From Lactonifactor sp. BIOML-A5 (GTDB taxonomy: Bacteria > Bacillota > Clostridia > Lachnospirales > Lachnospiraceae), in contig NZ_WKYV01000005.1 of assembly GCF_009677585.1 (NCBI RefSeq), positions 62,001-126,000 on the forward strand: a stretch of DNA of 64,000 nt, read 5' to 3'. Below, piece by piece: positions 16,390 through 26,319 of the stretch; position 1 is the stretch's first letter, and the number at the start of each line of letters is the position of its first letter. A model generated the notes under the pieces. It saw nothing but the letters and a program-made list of their open reading frames with translations. It was not told the DNA's origin and did not search any database. The position numbers and the translations under genes are program-made.

Positions 16390-18189
16390 ATGAATACATG
16401 GTTCTCAGAGTGGAAGCATTCAATCCGGGGGAGGCTGCTGGCGCATTTTACCGTTCTTTTCCTGCTGGTCATTGGCAGCATGGTAGTTTTTTACCACATC
16501 TCTATTAATATCACCTATGATACGGCCACGGAATCTGTGAAGAATACCATACGCCAGGTGAATACAGATACCAACCGGGTTTTGAGCAATGCGCTGGACC
16601 AGGCCAAGCAGGTGGCCAGAGACGCAGAGATACAGGCAACTCTGCGAAAGCCCCTGCCGGAAACAGAGCAGACCCTGTATAAGCAGAGGGTCCAGTACAA
16701 CTATATCCTTTATGACAGAAACCGCTTTGTGGATGACATCAACGGCATCTTTGTCCTCGGAGACAACGGCGCCATCTACCGTTCCACCAGGTATGGGCTG
16801 CGGGAAAAAGAATTTTTAGACAAGGACTGGTACAAAAAAGTAATGGAGACCGGTGAGGTGTTATGGATGCCTCCACACTTTGGATCGAACATTGTAAATA
16901 ATCTGGATGACTCTACCATTAGTGTGGTGGTGCCCATTAAAGACCGTGCATCCACCAGAATATTGGGAGTTGTAGTGGTAGACATACTGACGGAAGAGCT
17001 GGAGCAGGTGAAGGACAGCGGATTAGTCTTTAAGGGAACTACCTACATACTGGATGAAAAGAATAAAATCATCTACACCAATGCCAATGAGAGCGCCAGG
17101 GAGACAGAGGCAATCAGCAGAGCCGTGGCAGAAAGCGCATTGTCTTCAAACTCCTGGACAAAGGATATCCGCATCGACGGGGACAAGTATCTGGTGTCTG
17201 TGGCTGAACTCTCAGACAGCGGCTGGAAAGTCATGGGTCTTATCTCTTATGAGGAGATGTATGCAAAAGTCAGAGTGCTGCGCAATTCTATTTTTATCGT
17301 AATTGGTGTATTCGCAATTATAGCAATTGCATTCGCGGTAATCGGTTCTAACCAGGTCTCTAAGCCCATCCGGGAGATCCGCACCACCATGAAAGAAGTG
17401 GAAAAGGGAAATTTCAGCGTGCGTGTGGAATACGGTGGGAAGGACGAGGTGGGAGAGCTGGTTCACAGTTTCAACCACATGGTACTTAAGATCAATCAGC
17501 TGATTGAGCGGGAGCAGGAAAACCAGAAGAAACTGAACCAGGCGGAGTTTAAGGCGCTGCAGTCGCAGATCAACCCGCATTTTCTATACAATACCCTGGA
17601 TTCCATCATCTGGATGGTCAGGATGAACCGCTTGGAAAAGTTAGAAGAGATGATTACCTCCCTGACTAATTTCCTGCGCATCGGATTAAGCCGGGGGCGC
17701 AGTGAGATTACCCTGGAAGAGGAGCTCAAACATGTGGGAAATTATGTGGCAATTCAGAAAATACGCTACGCTAAGCTGCTGAGTTATGAGGTGGACGTGC
17801 CGGAGGACTTGAAAAAGTACTATGTTATAAAAATGATTCTCCAGCCCATTGTGGAGAATGCCCTTTATCACGGAATTAAAGAAAAGGGAGTGCCGGGACT
17901 CATCCGGGTAAGCATGGAAGCCACAGAAGAAGAGATTTTAATCACAGTCACAGACAATGGCATGGGCATGAAGCCGGAGAAGCTCAGGGAGATAGAGAAT
18001 ATGATGGAGAAGGGGATTGACTTTGATCCCAATGCTTACGGAGTCATCAATGTGCAGAGAAGGATCCAGACAACCTACGGAAGCAGGTACGGACTGCATT
18101 TTGAGAGCGAATATACAATGGGGACCCGGGTCTACGTGACACTGCCGAAGAAAGGAGAGGGAGAATTTGCTGAAGGTAATCATAGTTGA
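16390..18189 (+). CDS. YesM-type sensor histidine kinase
   Basis: A 599-residue membrane sensor that phosphorylates the adjacent regulator. TM1 is about residues 17-37. An extracellular dCACHE-like sensor follows to about 300, then TM2 (IFIVIGVFAIIAIAFAVIG), a HAMP domain (about 322-375) and a His_kinase domain with QINPHFLYNTLDSI. The histidine lies before FLYN. The ATPase domain has ILQPIVENALYHGI (N box) and DNGMGM (G box). This architecture is typical of kinases that sense extracellular sugars and control ABC importers. A consensus promoter precedes it, and its stop overlaps the regulator start by 23 bp. Confidence 0.92.
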   Translation: MNTWFSEWKHSIRGRLLAHFTVLFLLVIGSMVVFYHISINITYDTATESVKNTIRQVNTDTNRVLSNALDQAKQVARDAEIQATLRKPLPETEQTLYKQRVQYNYILYDRNRFVDDINGIFVLGDNGAIYRSTRYGLREKEFLDKDWYKKVMETGEVLWMPPHFGSNIVNNLDDSTISVVVPIKDRASTRILGVVVVDILTEELEQVKDSGLVFKGTTYILDEKNKIIYTNANESARETEAISRAVAESALSSNSWTKDIRIDGDKYLVSVAELSDSGWKVMGLISYEEMYAKVRVLRNSIFIVIGVFAIIAIAFAVIGSNQVSKPIREIRTTMKEVEKGNFSVRVEYGGKDEVGELVHSFNHMVLKINQLIEREQENQKKLNQAEFKALQSQINPHFLYNTLDSIIWMVRMNRLEKLEEMITSLTNFLRIGLSRGRSEITLEEELKHVGNYVAIQKIRYAKLLSYEVDVPEDLKKYYVIKMILQPIVENALYHGIKEKGVPGLIRVSMEATEEEILITVTDNGMGMKPEKLREIENMMEKGIDFDPNAYGVINVQRRIQTTYGSRYGLHFESEYTMGTRVYVTLPKKGEGEFAEGNHS

Positions 18190-19792
18190 GGACGAGGATC
18201 TGCTGAGGGATGGGCTGTCAACCTGTGTGAATTGGGAAAAGCTTGGGTGCGAATTGGCAGGCGCTGCTGAGGATGGAATCAAAGCGCTGGCCCTTATGGA
18301 AAAGGTTAGTCCGGATGTAGTGATTACAGACATCAAGATGCCCCACATGGACGGGATAGAGCTTTCGGAGCAAATAAGGGAAAAGTATCCCCGGATTAAA
18401 ATCGTTATCATCAGCGGTTATGATGAATTCGAGTACGCCAGAAGGGCGCTGAAAGCGGGAGTGTCCGAATATATCCTGAAACCTGTGAACCTGGAACAGC
18501 TGGACACAGTGATGAAATCCATTACAGAGACCATTTTAGCAGAACGGGAGAAAGAAAGAGAGATCCTGAAACTGAAGGACATGAGCCAGCAGGGATTGGG
18601 AACCATACGTCAGACTTTGTTTTCAAAAATCCTTCTGAGGAAGCAGAGTCCGGAAGAGCTTGGGGACCTGGTTTCCCAGATCGGCGAGCATGTAAACGGA
18701 AAGTATTATTCGGTGGGCATCCTGGAGCAGCAAAATTTTCCCATCGTATCCATTGACTGCGACTATCTGGAAATCATTGAAATGGACAGGGCCTTTGAAC
18801 AGATGGTAAACAGGTGTTTACAGGACTATGAGGTGACTGAGGAGGGAAATCATGTGGAGATCCTGCGCTCCAGTAACTGTGAACGGTTATTCTGCATCGT
18901 ACATAACTCTGCACAGGAAGTCAAGAAAATCATAAAAGACATCAGCAGTCTCTTTGATGTCAAGAGAGATGACATGGAGCATCTGCAGCTGACCTTTGGC
19001 TGTGTTTCCAGGGAGCTGACCGGCCTGTACAAATCTTTCCTGAATGCAAGGGGCAGCTGTGAGAAGAAATTTCTGGAGAATTGGTCGCAGATTCTTCATA
19101 CAGACGGCAAAGCAAGCAGCACCATACAGCATATGAATTATGATGCCCAGTCCCTGTTCTTCGAGGTGAGAAGCGGGACTGGGGAAGGAATTGCAAGCTG
19201 CCTGGAGGAGTTCCGGGAAAGTCTTTCCAGGGAGAAGATTGTATCCTATATGCAGATTGTGATGATTGTAAGCAACCTGTATTTTGAGTTAATTAAACTT
19301 CCGGAGGAGGTGGGGGCTAACATACAGGATATTATCGGGGATCCTATGGAAGCCTTCCACCGCATTATTGAGAAACGAAAGCGTCACGAGATGATAGAAG
19401 AGATAGGAAAAGTCTGTGCACAGATACACGAATATTTCGGCAGTGTCTCCGGCGCAAAAATGCAGGGGGTGTTAAAGCGAATTTTAGAATATATAGATAC
19501 CCATTACATGGAGGAGGATCTGGCTATGAAGGATGCCGCAGATTATGCCTATATCAGCGTGTCTTATCTAAGTCTTATCTTAAAGAAGGAGATAGGCAAG
19601 ACATTCATAGAGTATCTGACAGAAGTAAGAATTGAGAAGGCTAAGAATTGCCTGCTCCATACGAATATGAAAAATTATGAAGTGGCAAACGCCTGTGGAT
19701 ATTCAACTCCCGCGTACTTCAGCACGGTTTTTAAAGGCGTCTGCGGGGTAAGCCCGTCGGCCTTTCGAAAAGAGAACCAAACCCTTTCATGA
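18167..19792 (+). CDS. YesN-type response regulator with AraC DNA-binding domain
   Basis: A 541-residue transcription regulator. The N-terminal receiver has the acidic pocket EDE at 8-10, phospho-accepting D55 in VVITDIKMPHMDG, and the KP lysine in YILKPVNLEQ. A long central region (140-430) has no recognised fold. The C-terminus is an AraC-type double helix-turn-helix (DAADYAYISVSYLSLILKKE and NYEVANACGYSTPAYFSTVFK). The start is TTG at 18167, after AAAGGAGAGG inside the kinase gene. Its likely target is the ABC operon starting 92 bp downstream. Confidence 0.92.
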   Translation: MLKVIIVEDEDLLRDGLSTCVNWEKLGCELAGAAEDGIKALALMEKVSPDVVITDIKMPHMDGIELSEQIREKYPRIKIVIISGYDEFEYARRALKAGVSEYILKPVNLEQLDTVMKSITETILAEREKEREILKLKDMSQQGLGTIRQTLFSKILLRKQSPEELGDLVSQIGEHVNGKYYSVGILEQQNFPIVSIDCDYLEIIEMDRAFEQMVNRCLQDYEVTEEGNHVEILRSSNCERLFCIVHNSAQEVKKIIKDISSLFDVKRDDMEHLQLTFGCVSRELTGLYKSFLNARGSCEKKFLENWSQILHTDGKASSTIQHMNYDAQSLFFEVRSGTGEGIASCLEEFRESLSREKIVSYMQIVMIVSNLYFELIKLPEEVGANIQDIIGDPMEAFHRIIEKRKRHEMIEEIGKVCAQIHEYFGSVSGAKMQGVLKRILEYIDTHYMEEDLAMKDAADYAYISVSYLSLILKKEIGKTFIEYLTEVRIEKAKNCLLHTNMKNYEVANACGYSTPAYFSTVFKGVCGVSPSAFRKENQTLS

Positions 19793-19884
19793 ATTTTGAA
19801 AGAAAATTATGAAATATTGGATTCATCTTTTGTTCACATTTCATTATACTTACCATATCAAAAAATTCCAAGGAGGAAGAGACT

Positions 19885-20916
19885 ATGAGGAAGAAAGCTT
19901 TGAGTCTGGTACTAGCAATGACTATGGGGTTAGCCCTTGCTGCATGCGGAGGAGAAAAAGACGAGGCACCTGCTGCCGCTGCCGAGGCGCCGGCAAAAGA
20001 TGACAAGGAAGCGGCAGAACCCCAGAGCTCCGGTGAAGTTGACATGAGCGTACTGGAGGGCAAGACGATTGGATTCTCACAGTGTGATAATGGAAATAGC
20101 TGGAGAATTGCCGAGACTGAATCTATGCAGGCAGCAGCTAAAAAGTATGGTGTAAATCTTATTTACACAGATGCTTCCGCTGACATAGCAAAACAGGCAT
20201 CGGATATTGAGGATATGGTTGCACAGGGTGCCGACTATTTGATTATTGCACCCCAGGAAGAAGACGGTCTTCAGGCAGCGCTTCAGTCTGCTATGGACAA
20301 AGATGTTCCGGTTATCCTGGTTGACCGTTCCGTAAACGGAGAAGCAGGCCAGTTATACACAAGCCAGATCATGTCCGACTTTGTATGGGAGGCAGAGCAG
20401 TGCGCAAAAATTATTTCTGAGACCTTAGGAGGGAAAGGCAATATCGCAATCCTTCAGGGAACACAGGGAGCAACTTCAACAAATGACCGTCAGAAAGGCT
20501 TTATGGACGCAATTGAAGGTACCGACTTGAAGGTAGTGGCTGACCAGGTTGCCAACTATGTAATGGATGAGGCTCAGGACGTTATGGCCAATATCCTTCA
20601 GGCACAGGGCGATGAGATTGACGCTGTATACTGTCACAATGACGATATGGCCCAGGGCGCAATCGCCGCCATTAAAGCGGCAGGCTATACACCAGGAAAA
20701 GACATCTATGTTGTAGGTATTGACGGACCAAAGGCTGCCATGGAATCTATCCTTGCAGGAGAGCAGCTGGCATCCTGTTCCTGTTCCCCTCTGTTCGGCG
20801 AGCCGGCATTTGAACTCTGTGCAAAAATTGAAAGCGGACAGAAAGTTGACGCTTCTTATACAAATGAAGATACACTGTATACGAAGGACAATGCCAGTGT
20901 AGACGCTGGATTCTAA
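19885..20916 (+). CDS. Sugar ABC transporter substrate-binding lipoprotein
   Basis: A 343-residue lipoprotein with lipobox LALAAC (Cys 21) and an Ala/Glu-rich linker. The type I periplasmic-binding fold (Peripla_BP_4, RbsB-like) spans about 55-330. Family features include IGFSQCDNGNSWRIAE, VAQGADYLIIAPQEE and DAVYCHNDDMAQGAIAAI. It binds a sugar outside the membrane and delivers it to the permeases encoded two and three genes downstream. AAGGAGGAAG precedes the ATG. A stem-loop separates it from the ATPase gene. Sugar identity is not readable; galactofuranose- or ribose-type proteins look closest. Confidence 0.88.
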   Translation: MRKKALSLVLAMTMGLALAACGGEKDEAPAAAAEAPAKDDKEAAEPQSSGEVDMSVLEGKTIGFSQCDNGNSWRIAETESMQAAAKKYGVNLIYTDASADIAKQASDIEDMVAQGADYLIIAPQEEDGLQAALQSAMDKDVPVILVDRSVNGEAGQLYTSQIMSDFVWEAEQCAKIISETLGGKGNIAILQGTQGATSTNDRQKGFMDAIEGTDLKVVADQVANYVMDEAQDVMANILQAQGDEIDAVYCHNDDMAQGAIAAIKAAGYTPGKDIYVVGIDGPKAAMESILAGEQLASCSCSPLFGEPAFELCAKIESGQKVDASYTNEDTLYTKDNASVDAGF

Positions 20917-20967
20917 AGAATGCTAAAAAACAGTATGCTGTTACAAAAGGCAGATACTAAATAGTGT

Positions 20968-21016
20968 AACGACCATTCTGTCTATATTTCAAAAAAGTAT
21001 AAATGGAATGGTCGTT
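20968..21016 (+). terminator. Intercistronic stem-loop between binding-protein and ATPase genes
   Basis: AACGACCATTC (20968-20978) pairs perfectly with 21006-21016 across a 27-nt loop. Two more hairpins of this kind occur after the other binding-protein genes in the window (282-309 and 52616-52636). Confidence 0.65.
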
Positions 21017-21036
21017 TCTATGATTGGAGAGAAGTT

Positions 21037-22578
21037 ATGGCTAGGAATAAGATGTTGTTAGAGATGCGGGGGATCGTAAAGAATTTCCCCGGGGTTCGGG
21101 CCCTGAAGGGGGTGGACTTCTCTGTGGCAGAAGGGGAAGTCCACGCACTGATGGGGGAGAACGGTGCCGGGAAATCTACGTTGATTAAGACACTTACCGG
21201 GATCTATCAGAGAGACGAGGGGAGCATCACCTTCGACGGAAAAGAGCTTAATCCTAAGACTGCACTGGAAGCGCAGAATGCAGGCATCAGTACAATTTAT
21301 CAGGAATTAAACCTTGTACCGTTTCAAACAGTGTATGAGAACATGTATCTTGGAAGAGAACCAAGAACCAAAGCAGGGGTCATTGACCGTAAAGCAATGA
21401 TCACAGGCTGTGAACAGGTGCTGGCGGATTTGGGAATCCATATCAATGTTACCGCCCCCCTTTCTACATATGGCACGGCTGTCCAGCAGATGGTTGCTAT
21501 TGGCCGGGCAATTTCAGTAAATGCAAAGTTAGTGATTATGGATGAGCCCACTTCTTCCCTGGATACCAAAGAAGTGCGGGTATTGTTTGATATTATAAAG
21601 AAATTAAAGGCAAAAAATATTGCCGTTATATTTATAAGCCATCGCCTGGATGAAATTTTTGAAATCTGTGAACATGTGACAATACTCAAGGATGGCGCTC
21701 TGTCAGGGGAAGTAGACATCAGGGAGATCGATCAGCTCAGACTGATTAATCTCATGATTGGCAAAGAAGCAAAACAGCTGGAGCGAACCAAGAAGGGATA
21801 CACCCTTGAGAATGCCGAAACCCTGGTTGAGATGAAGGACATCCGTCAGGGAACCCGACTGAACGGGCTTGGGATTACCATTAAAAAGGGAGAAGTCTTA
21901 GGACTGGCCGGACTGCTTGGCTCCGGGCGCACGGAACTCGGAAAAGTGTTATTTGGGGCGACGCAGCCGGATGAAGGAGAAATCTTCTGGATGGGCCAGG
22001 AGCAGAAATTTAAAAATCCCAAAGACGCCATAGGACTTGGGATGGGATTCTGCACAGAGGACAGGAAGGTGGAAGGAATTATCCCCCATCTGTCCGTGCG
22101 TGAGAATATGACCATTGCTCTTCTTCCTCAGATCAGCAAGATGGGCATTGTATCTGCCGCTAAGCAGAGACAAATCGTAGACGAGTATATCAAGCGCCTG
22201 GCAATCAAGACGCCTACACAGAACCAGCCCATCAGGAATTTGAGCGGGGGCAATCAGCAGAAGGTACTCCTGGCAAGATGGCTCTGCATGAATCCTAAGC
22301 TGGTGATTATGGATGAACCCACCCGAGGCATTGATGTGGGCGCAAAAGCAGAGATAGAAGCACTGATTCTGGAGCTTGCCTCACAGGGAATCAGCATTCT
22401 TATGATTTCCTCTGAGATTGCTGAGCTGGAGCGTAACTGTGACCGGGTAGTAGTTATGCGTGAAGGGCGCAAGCTGGGTGAGCTCATAGGGGATGATATC
22501 CATCAGGATAAGGTGATGGAGATTATCGCCAGCGGCGGCGGGGAATTAGAGAACATTGGAGGTGCAGCAAATGAGTAA
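21037..22578 (+). CDS. Sugar ABC transporter, duplicated ATP-binding protein
   Basis: A 513-residue ATPase of the RbsA/YtfR type. The first half has Walker [10 protein letters not shown] and Walker B LVIMDEPTSSLD with a weak signature (YGTAVQQMVAIGRAI). The second half has a degenerate P-loop (GLLGSGRTELG), signature [14 protein letters not shown] and Walker [13 protein letters not shown]. It drives import through the two permeases that follow. Its stop overlaps the first permease start. Confidence 0.93.
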   Translation: MARNKMLLEMRGIVKNFPGVRALKGVDFSVAEGEVHALMGENGAGKSTLIKTLTGIYQRDEGSITFDGKELNPKTALEAQNAGISTIYQELNLVPFQTVYENMYLGREPRTKAGVIDRKAMITGCEQVLADLGIHINVTAPLSTYGTAVQQMVAIGRAISVNAKLVIMDEPTSSLDTKEVRVLFDIIKKLKAKNIAVIFISHRLDEIFEICEHVTILKDGALSGEVDIREIDQLRLINLMIGKEAKQLERTKKGYTLENAETLVEMKDIRQGTRLNGLGITIKKGEVLGLAGLLGSGRTELGKVLFGATQPDEGEIFWMGQEQKFKNPKDAIGLGMGFCTEDRKVEGIIPHLSVRENMTIALLPQISKMGIVSAAKQRQIVDEYIKRLAIKTPTQNQPIRNLSGGNQQKVLLARWLCMNPKLVIMDEPTRGIDVGAKAEIEALILELASQGISILMISSEIAELERNCDRVVVMREGRKLGELIGDDIHQDKVMEIIASGGGELENIGGAANE

Positions 22579-23527
22579 TACAGTCAGAACCAAAGCAGAT
22601 ACAGTTGCAACTTTGAAAAAATACAGTGCTGTCATTCTCCTGTTGGTTTTCCTTGTAATAAATGCAGTGATTACACCCAACTTTTTCAGCATGGGAACAG
22701 TCCGTAACATTATTATCCAGTCCTGTACCATTATTCTCACAGGAATGGGGATGACCATGGTCATTTCTACAGGAGGAATTGATATTTCCGTAGGTGCAGT
22801 GATGGCCCTGGCAGGTATAGTAACAGTCAAGCTGCTTCCCTATGGGGTGCTGGCAGCCTGTATAGCAGCAATCTTCGTGGGCGCCCTCTCAGGTGCGATT
22901 GCCGGCTTTATGGTAGGAAAGCTACGTGTCCAGGCAATGGTAGTGACACTGGCACTGATGATTGGCGTCAGGGGCGTTGCCCAGATATTAAATGATGCCA
23001 AGATTATCTATATTTCAGGTGATAATGCAGATTCCTTTAAGATGCTGGGAAGTGCCAGCCTGGGGGGAATCCCCATCCAGATTATTCCCATTGTACTGGC
23101 AGTGGCAATCGTATGGTTCGTACTGGAGAAGACCATTCTCGGCCGGCATATTCAGGCAGTAGGAGATAACCCCAGTTCAGCGCAGCTGGCAGGCATTAAT
23201 TCTACAAGGACACTGATGATTGTTTATATCTCCAGTGCTGTTCTGGCAGCGATTGCCGGTATCTTCGCCACAGCTAAGATCGGTGCTGCTGACGGAAACT
23301 CCCTGGGACTTCTCTCTGAACTGGATGCCATTGCGGCTGTTGCGGTGGGCGGGACATGCATGTCTGGGGGACGAGCCAAGATCTTTGGAACAGTGATCGG
23401 TGCGCTGATCATGCTGCTGATTACCATTACTGTTAACATGAATAATATTACGTATGAATATGCACAGGTATTGAAGGCCTTCATTATTATCTTTGCCGTA
23501 TATATTCAGCGCGATAAGGCTGCTTAA
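22571..23527 (+). CDS. Sugar ABC transporter permease 1
   Basis: A 318-residue membrane permease of the RbsC family with eight to ten hydrophobic segments. The signature STGGIDISVGAVMALAGI lies near residue 63 and AVGDNPSSAQLAGI near residue 200. A GGAGGTG ribosome site lies 7 nt before the ATG at 22571. An upstream in-frame TTG at 22556 lacks a site, so the ATG was chosen. The start overlaps the end of the ATPase gene by 8 bp. Two different permeases in one operon suggest a heterodimeric channel as in YtfT/YjfF. Confidence 0.9.
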   Translation: MSNTVRTKADTVATLKKYSAVILLLVFLVINAVITPNFFSMGTVRNIIIQSCTIILTGMGMTMVISTGGIDISVGAVMALAGIVTVKLLPYGVLAACIAAIFVGALSGAIAGFMVGKLRVQAMVVTLALMIGVRGVAQILNDAKIIYISGDNADSFKMLGSASLGGIPIQIIPIVLAVAIVWFVLEKTILGRHIQAVGDNPSSAQLAGINSTRTLMIVYISSAVLAAIAGIFATAKIGAADGNSLGLLSELDAIAAVAVGGTCMSGGRAKIFGTVIGALIMLLITITVNMNNITYEYAQVLKAFIIIFAVYIQRDKAA

Positions 23528-23539
23528 GGAGGGGTTGAA

Positions 23540-24529
23540 ATGAATAAAGCAAAAAGTATATATCAATGGTTCAGTTCAAAAAGCTCCATCGCAGCATTTT
23601 TGATTCTCTTTGTATTTTCAAGTATTGCTTTTTCCAGCAGGAGCTTTGCATCTTTTGATTCCATAGCCAATCTGTTCCGGAAAGCGGCCAGCGACGGCGG
23701 ATTCCTGGCATTGGGGATGACGTTTGTCATTCTGATTGCCCAGATCGATCTGTCTGTAGGCGCAGTTATGGCCCTTGGTGGTGTGATTATGGCAATGTTT
23801 GGGGCTCAGAATCCTATCCTGGGTATTGCTCTGGGGCTTTTAGCAGGTATATTCTGCGGATTCTTAAATGGGTTTATGGTAGCGAAGATGAGGATATCCT
23901 CCTGGGTGGCAACCCTTGCTACTATGCTGGGGGTCCGGGGTATTGTACTGCTGATGACAAACAAAAAACCGGTGTCTGTCAGCAATGATGCGCTGATCGC
24001 TTTGGGGAACACCAAAATTTTAGGGATTAATATTCTGGTGTATTTCCTGGTGATTGCAACTTTGATCTGTATGCACCTGTCCCATAATACAAAGTTTGGC
24101 ATGGGCATCTATGCCGTGGGCGGCAATGAAGAGGCGGCCAAGATGATGGGGCTTAAGGTAGATAAAATTAAGATTCTCTGCTATGTAATGTGTGGATTTT
24201 TCGCCGCATTGGCAGGCATGCTGCTGGCTAACAGACTCTATACCGCACAGCCTACTGCGGGTGATACATGGGAGACCACGGCAATTGCCATGTGTGCTCT
24301 GGGCGGAATCAAGCTCTCAGGGGGAGAGGGGAAATTCAGCGGGACATTTTTTGGAATTCTGGTAATTGCCACCATCAATACGATATTTAACTTTGCAGGA
24401 AACCTGAATTCTTGGTGGCAGAATATCATCATGGGAATCCTGGTACTGATTTCCATTGGTGTTCAGTCGGATGTGCTGAAGATCCGGAAAGGCAAAAAGC
24501 ATACCTGGAAACAGGAAGAGGCTGCATAA
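23540..24529 (+). CDS. Sugar ABC transporter permease 2
   Basis: A 329-residue permease, paralogous to the preceding one, with IAQIDLSVGAVMALGGV near residue 68 and AVGGNEEAAKMMGLKVDKI near residue 190. AAGGAGGGG precedes the ATG. It completes the importer whose binding protein and ATPase lie upstream. Metabolic genes follow 45 bp downstream without an obvious terminator, so the catabolic operon probably continues from here. Confidence 0.9.
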   Translation: MNKAKSIYQWFSSKSSIAAFLILFVFSSIAFSSRSFASFDSIANLFRKAASDGGFLALGMTFVILIAQIDLSVGAVMALGGVIMAMFGAQNPILGIALGLLAGIFCGFLNGFMVAKMRISSWVATLATMLGVRGIVLLMTNKKPVSVSNDALIALGNTKILGINILVYFLVIATLICMHLSHNTKFGMGIYAVGGNEEAAKMMGLKVDKIKILCYVMCGFFAALAGMLLANRLYTAQPTAGDTWETTAIAMCALGGIKLSGGEGKFSGTFFGILVIATINTIFNFAGNLNSWWQNIIMGILVLISIGVQSDVLKIRKGKKHTWKQEEAA

Positions 24530-24574
24530 ATCAGAAGAGACTGCAATGAACATAAGAGTAAGGAGGAAGGTTGG

Positions 24575-25657
24575 ATGCTAGCACTAGTGAAATATGGAAC
24601 AGGACCAAGGGAGACGGAACTTCGGGAAGTTCCAGTCCCGGAAATAGGTGATGATGACATACTTATTGAAGTAAAAGCTGCCGGAATCTGCGGCTCGGAT
24701 ATCGCTTACGATAATGGTGACCATCCCAATCATCTGAATTGTCCTGTTGTCTTAGGGCATGAATTTTCAGGGGTAGTTGCCAAAGCTGGTAAGAATGTAA
24801 AGGACTGGAAAGTGGGGGCTCGGGTAGTTTCAGATAACACCGGCTATGTGTGCGGGAAATGTTATGCATGCAGCAACGGACAGTTTTTAAGCTGTCCCGA
24901 CCGCAAAGGGCTGGGCTATGGCATGGACGGCGGGTTTACAGACTATGTGAGAATCGACGGGGAGCTGCTTGCGCGGAATCCCAACACACTCTTTGCCATT
25001 CCGGAAAATGTAAGTTTTGACGAGGCGGCAATCCTGGATCCCATATGCAATGCGTATAAAGCAGTGATTCAGGAGGGACGGATTTTGCCCGGCGAGGATA
25101 TTATCGTGTACGGCGCAGGTCCTTTAGGGTTGTTTGCCATCCAAATTGCCAGGCTTGCCGGATGTGCCAACATCATTGCCGTTGGTCTGGAGGCAGATGA
25201 GGAGCGGTTTAAGATCGCTGAGAAGTACGGGGCTAACCACATCATTAAATCAGATAAGCAGGATGTATATGAAGAGATAAAAAGGATTACCAAAGGGGAT
25301 ATGGCAGCGGTTTGTATTGATGCGGCTGGGGCAAATGCGGTTATGAAGCAGGCAGTGCAGATCGTGCGCACCGGAGGCAGAATTGTGCGCATCGGTTATG
25401 ATAAACGGCCATATGAGCAGACCCTTGATCCCTTTACAGACAGAGGAGTGTCACTGATCGGACATTTTGGCTATGATTATAATTCCTGGAAGAATGTAAT
25501 GCGGCTGTTAGAACTGGGGAAAGTAGACGTAAAGGGCATGATTTCCCATCATATCAGGCTGGAAGACTGGCGGAAAGGATTTGACCTGGCCAGGAGTAAG
25601 AAGGCTATAAAAATCATTATCACCAAGGATGAAAGTGTCCTTTCCCCATTAGAATAG
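24575..25657 (+). CDS. Zinc-dependent medium-chain dehydrogenase (sugar or polyol dehydrogenase)
   Basis: A 360-residue NAD(P)-dependent oxidoreductase. Catalytic zinc ligands appear in AGICGSD (Cys) and VLGHEFSG (His-Glu). The structural zinc lobe is CGKCYACSNGQFLSC. The Rossmann motif is VYGAGPLGLFAIQIA. The closest families are sorbitol, galactitol and threonine dehydrogenases. In this operon it could oxidise a hexose or a modified sugar to the lactone or ketose that feeds the galactonate-type enzymes downstream. Substrate assignment is inference from context. Confidence 0.82.
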   Translation: MLALVKYGTGPRETELREVPVPEIGDDDILIEVKAAGICGSDIAYDNGDHPNHLNCPVVLGHEFSGVVAKAGKNVKDWKVGARVVSDNTGYVCGKCYACSNGQFLSCPDRKGLGYGMDGGFTDYVRIDGELLARNPNTLFAIPENVSFDEAAILDPICNAYKAVIQEGRILPGEDIIVYGAGPLGLFAIQIARLAGCANIIAVGLEADEERFKIAEKYGANHIIKSDKQDVYEEIKRITKGDMAAVCIDAAGANAVMKQAVQIVRTGGRIVRIGYDKRPYEQTLDPFTDRGVSLIGHFGYDYNSWKNVMRLLELGKVDVKGMISHHIRLEDWRKGFDLARSKKAIKIIITKDESVLSPLE

Positions 25658-25686
25658 CAGGAAGACCAGAAGGGAAGGTGGTTTAT

Positions 25687-26289
25687 GTGAGCTATATCGA
25701 TACATATAAGAAGTATTACCAGGCGATTATCCAGGAACATGAAGCCGTATTTGAAAAACTGGATATGGAACAGCTGAAAGGATTTGTGGATTTAATTGTA
25801 AAATCCAACAAGATATTTGTCCACGGAGCTGGTCGGGAGGGGATTTCCCTGCGGGGATTCGCCATGCGGCTGGCCCATCTGGGAAAACCCACGTACTGGC
25901 TCATGGATGACACCACCATAGGAATGCATGAGGGGGATCTTCTGATCATCTCTGACGGGTTCGGTGATGTGGGGATCCACAGGCGTATTGAGGAGAGGGC
26001 TTCCAAGACAGGCGCTAAAGTGGCAATTATTACGGGCCTTCCCGAAGGGGGCAATGTGAAAAACTTTGCAGACTTTGTACTTTTTATCCCGGCTGCCGTC
26101 TATATGGGGAAAGACAGGGAGGATCCGGATGCACCCAGGCAGCATGATGTGGTTCCCACCATACAGCCCATGGGTAATCTCTATGAACAGCACTTGTATC
26201 TGCTTATGGACATTGCTGCAATCCTGATAAAAGACGAGATGGGTTTGACTTACGATGATATGGAAGCAAACCATAGGAACATAGAATAA
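25687..26289 (+). CDS. SIS-domain sugar isomerase (6-phospho-3-hexuloisomerase-like)
   Basis: A 200-residue protein with one SIS domain: IFVHGAGREGISLRGFAMRLAHLG, a DLLIISDGFGDVG phosphosugar loop, and VAIITGLP. HxlB-type isomerases interconvert hexulose-6-phosphate and fructose-6-phosphate, but no hexulose-phosphate synthase is present, so the substrate is open. The start is taken as GTG at 25687, spaced from GGGAAGGTGG. A GTG at 25678 in the same frame is the alternative. It lies 29 bp after the dehydrogenase gene. Confidence 0.78.
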   Translation: MSYIDTYKKYYQAIIQEHEAVFEKLDMEQLKGFVDLIVKSNKIFVHGAGREGISLRGFAMRLAHLGKPTYWLMDDTTIGMHEGDLLIISDGFGDVGIHRRIEERASKTGAKVAIITGLPEGGNVKNFADFVLFIPAAVYMGKDREDPDAPRQHDVVPTIQPMGNLYEQHLYLLMDIAAILIKDEMGLTYDDMEANHRNIE

Positions 26290-26319
26290 GATATCCCCAG
26301 GGGAACAGGAGGAGAATGG

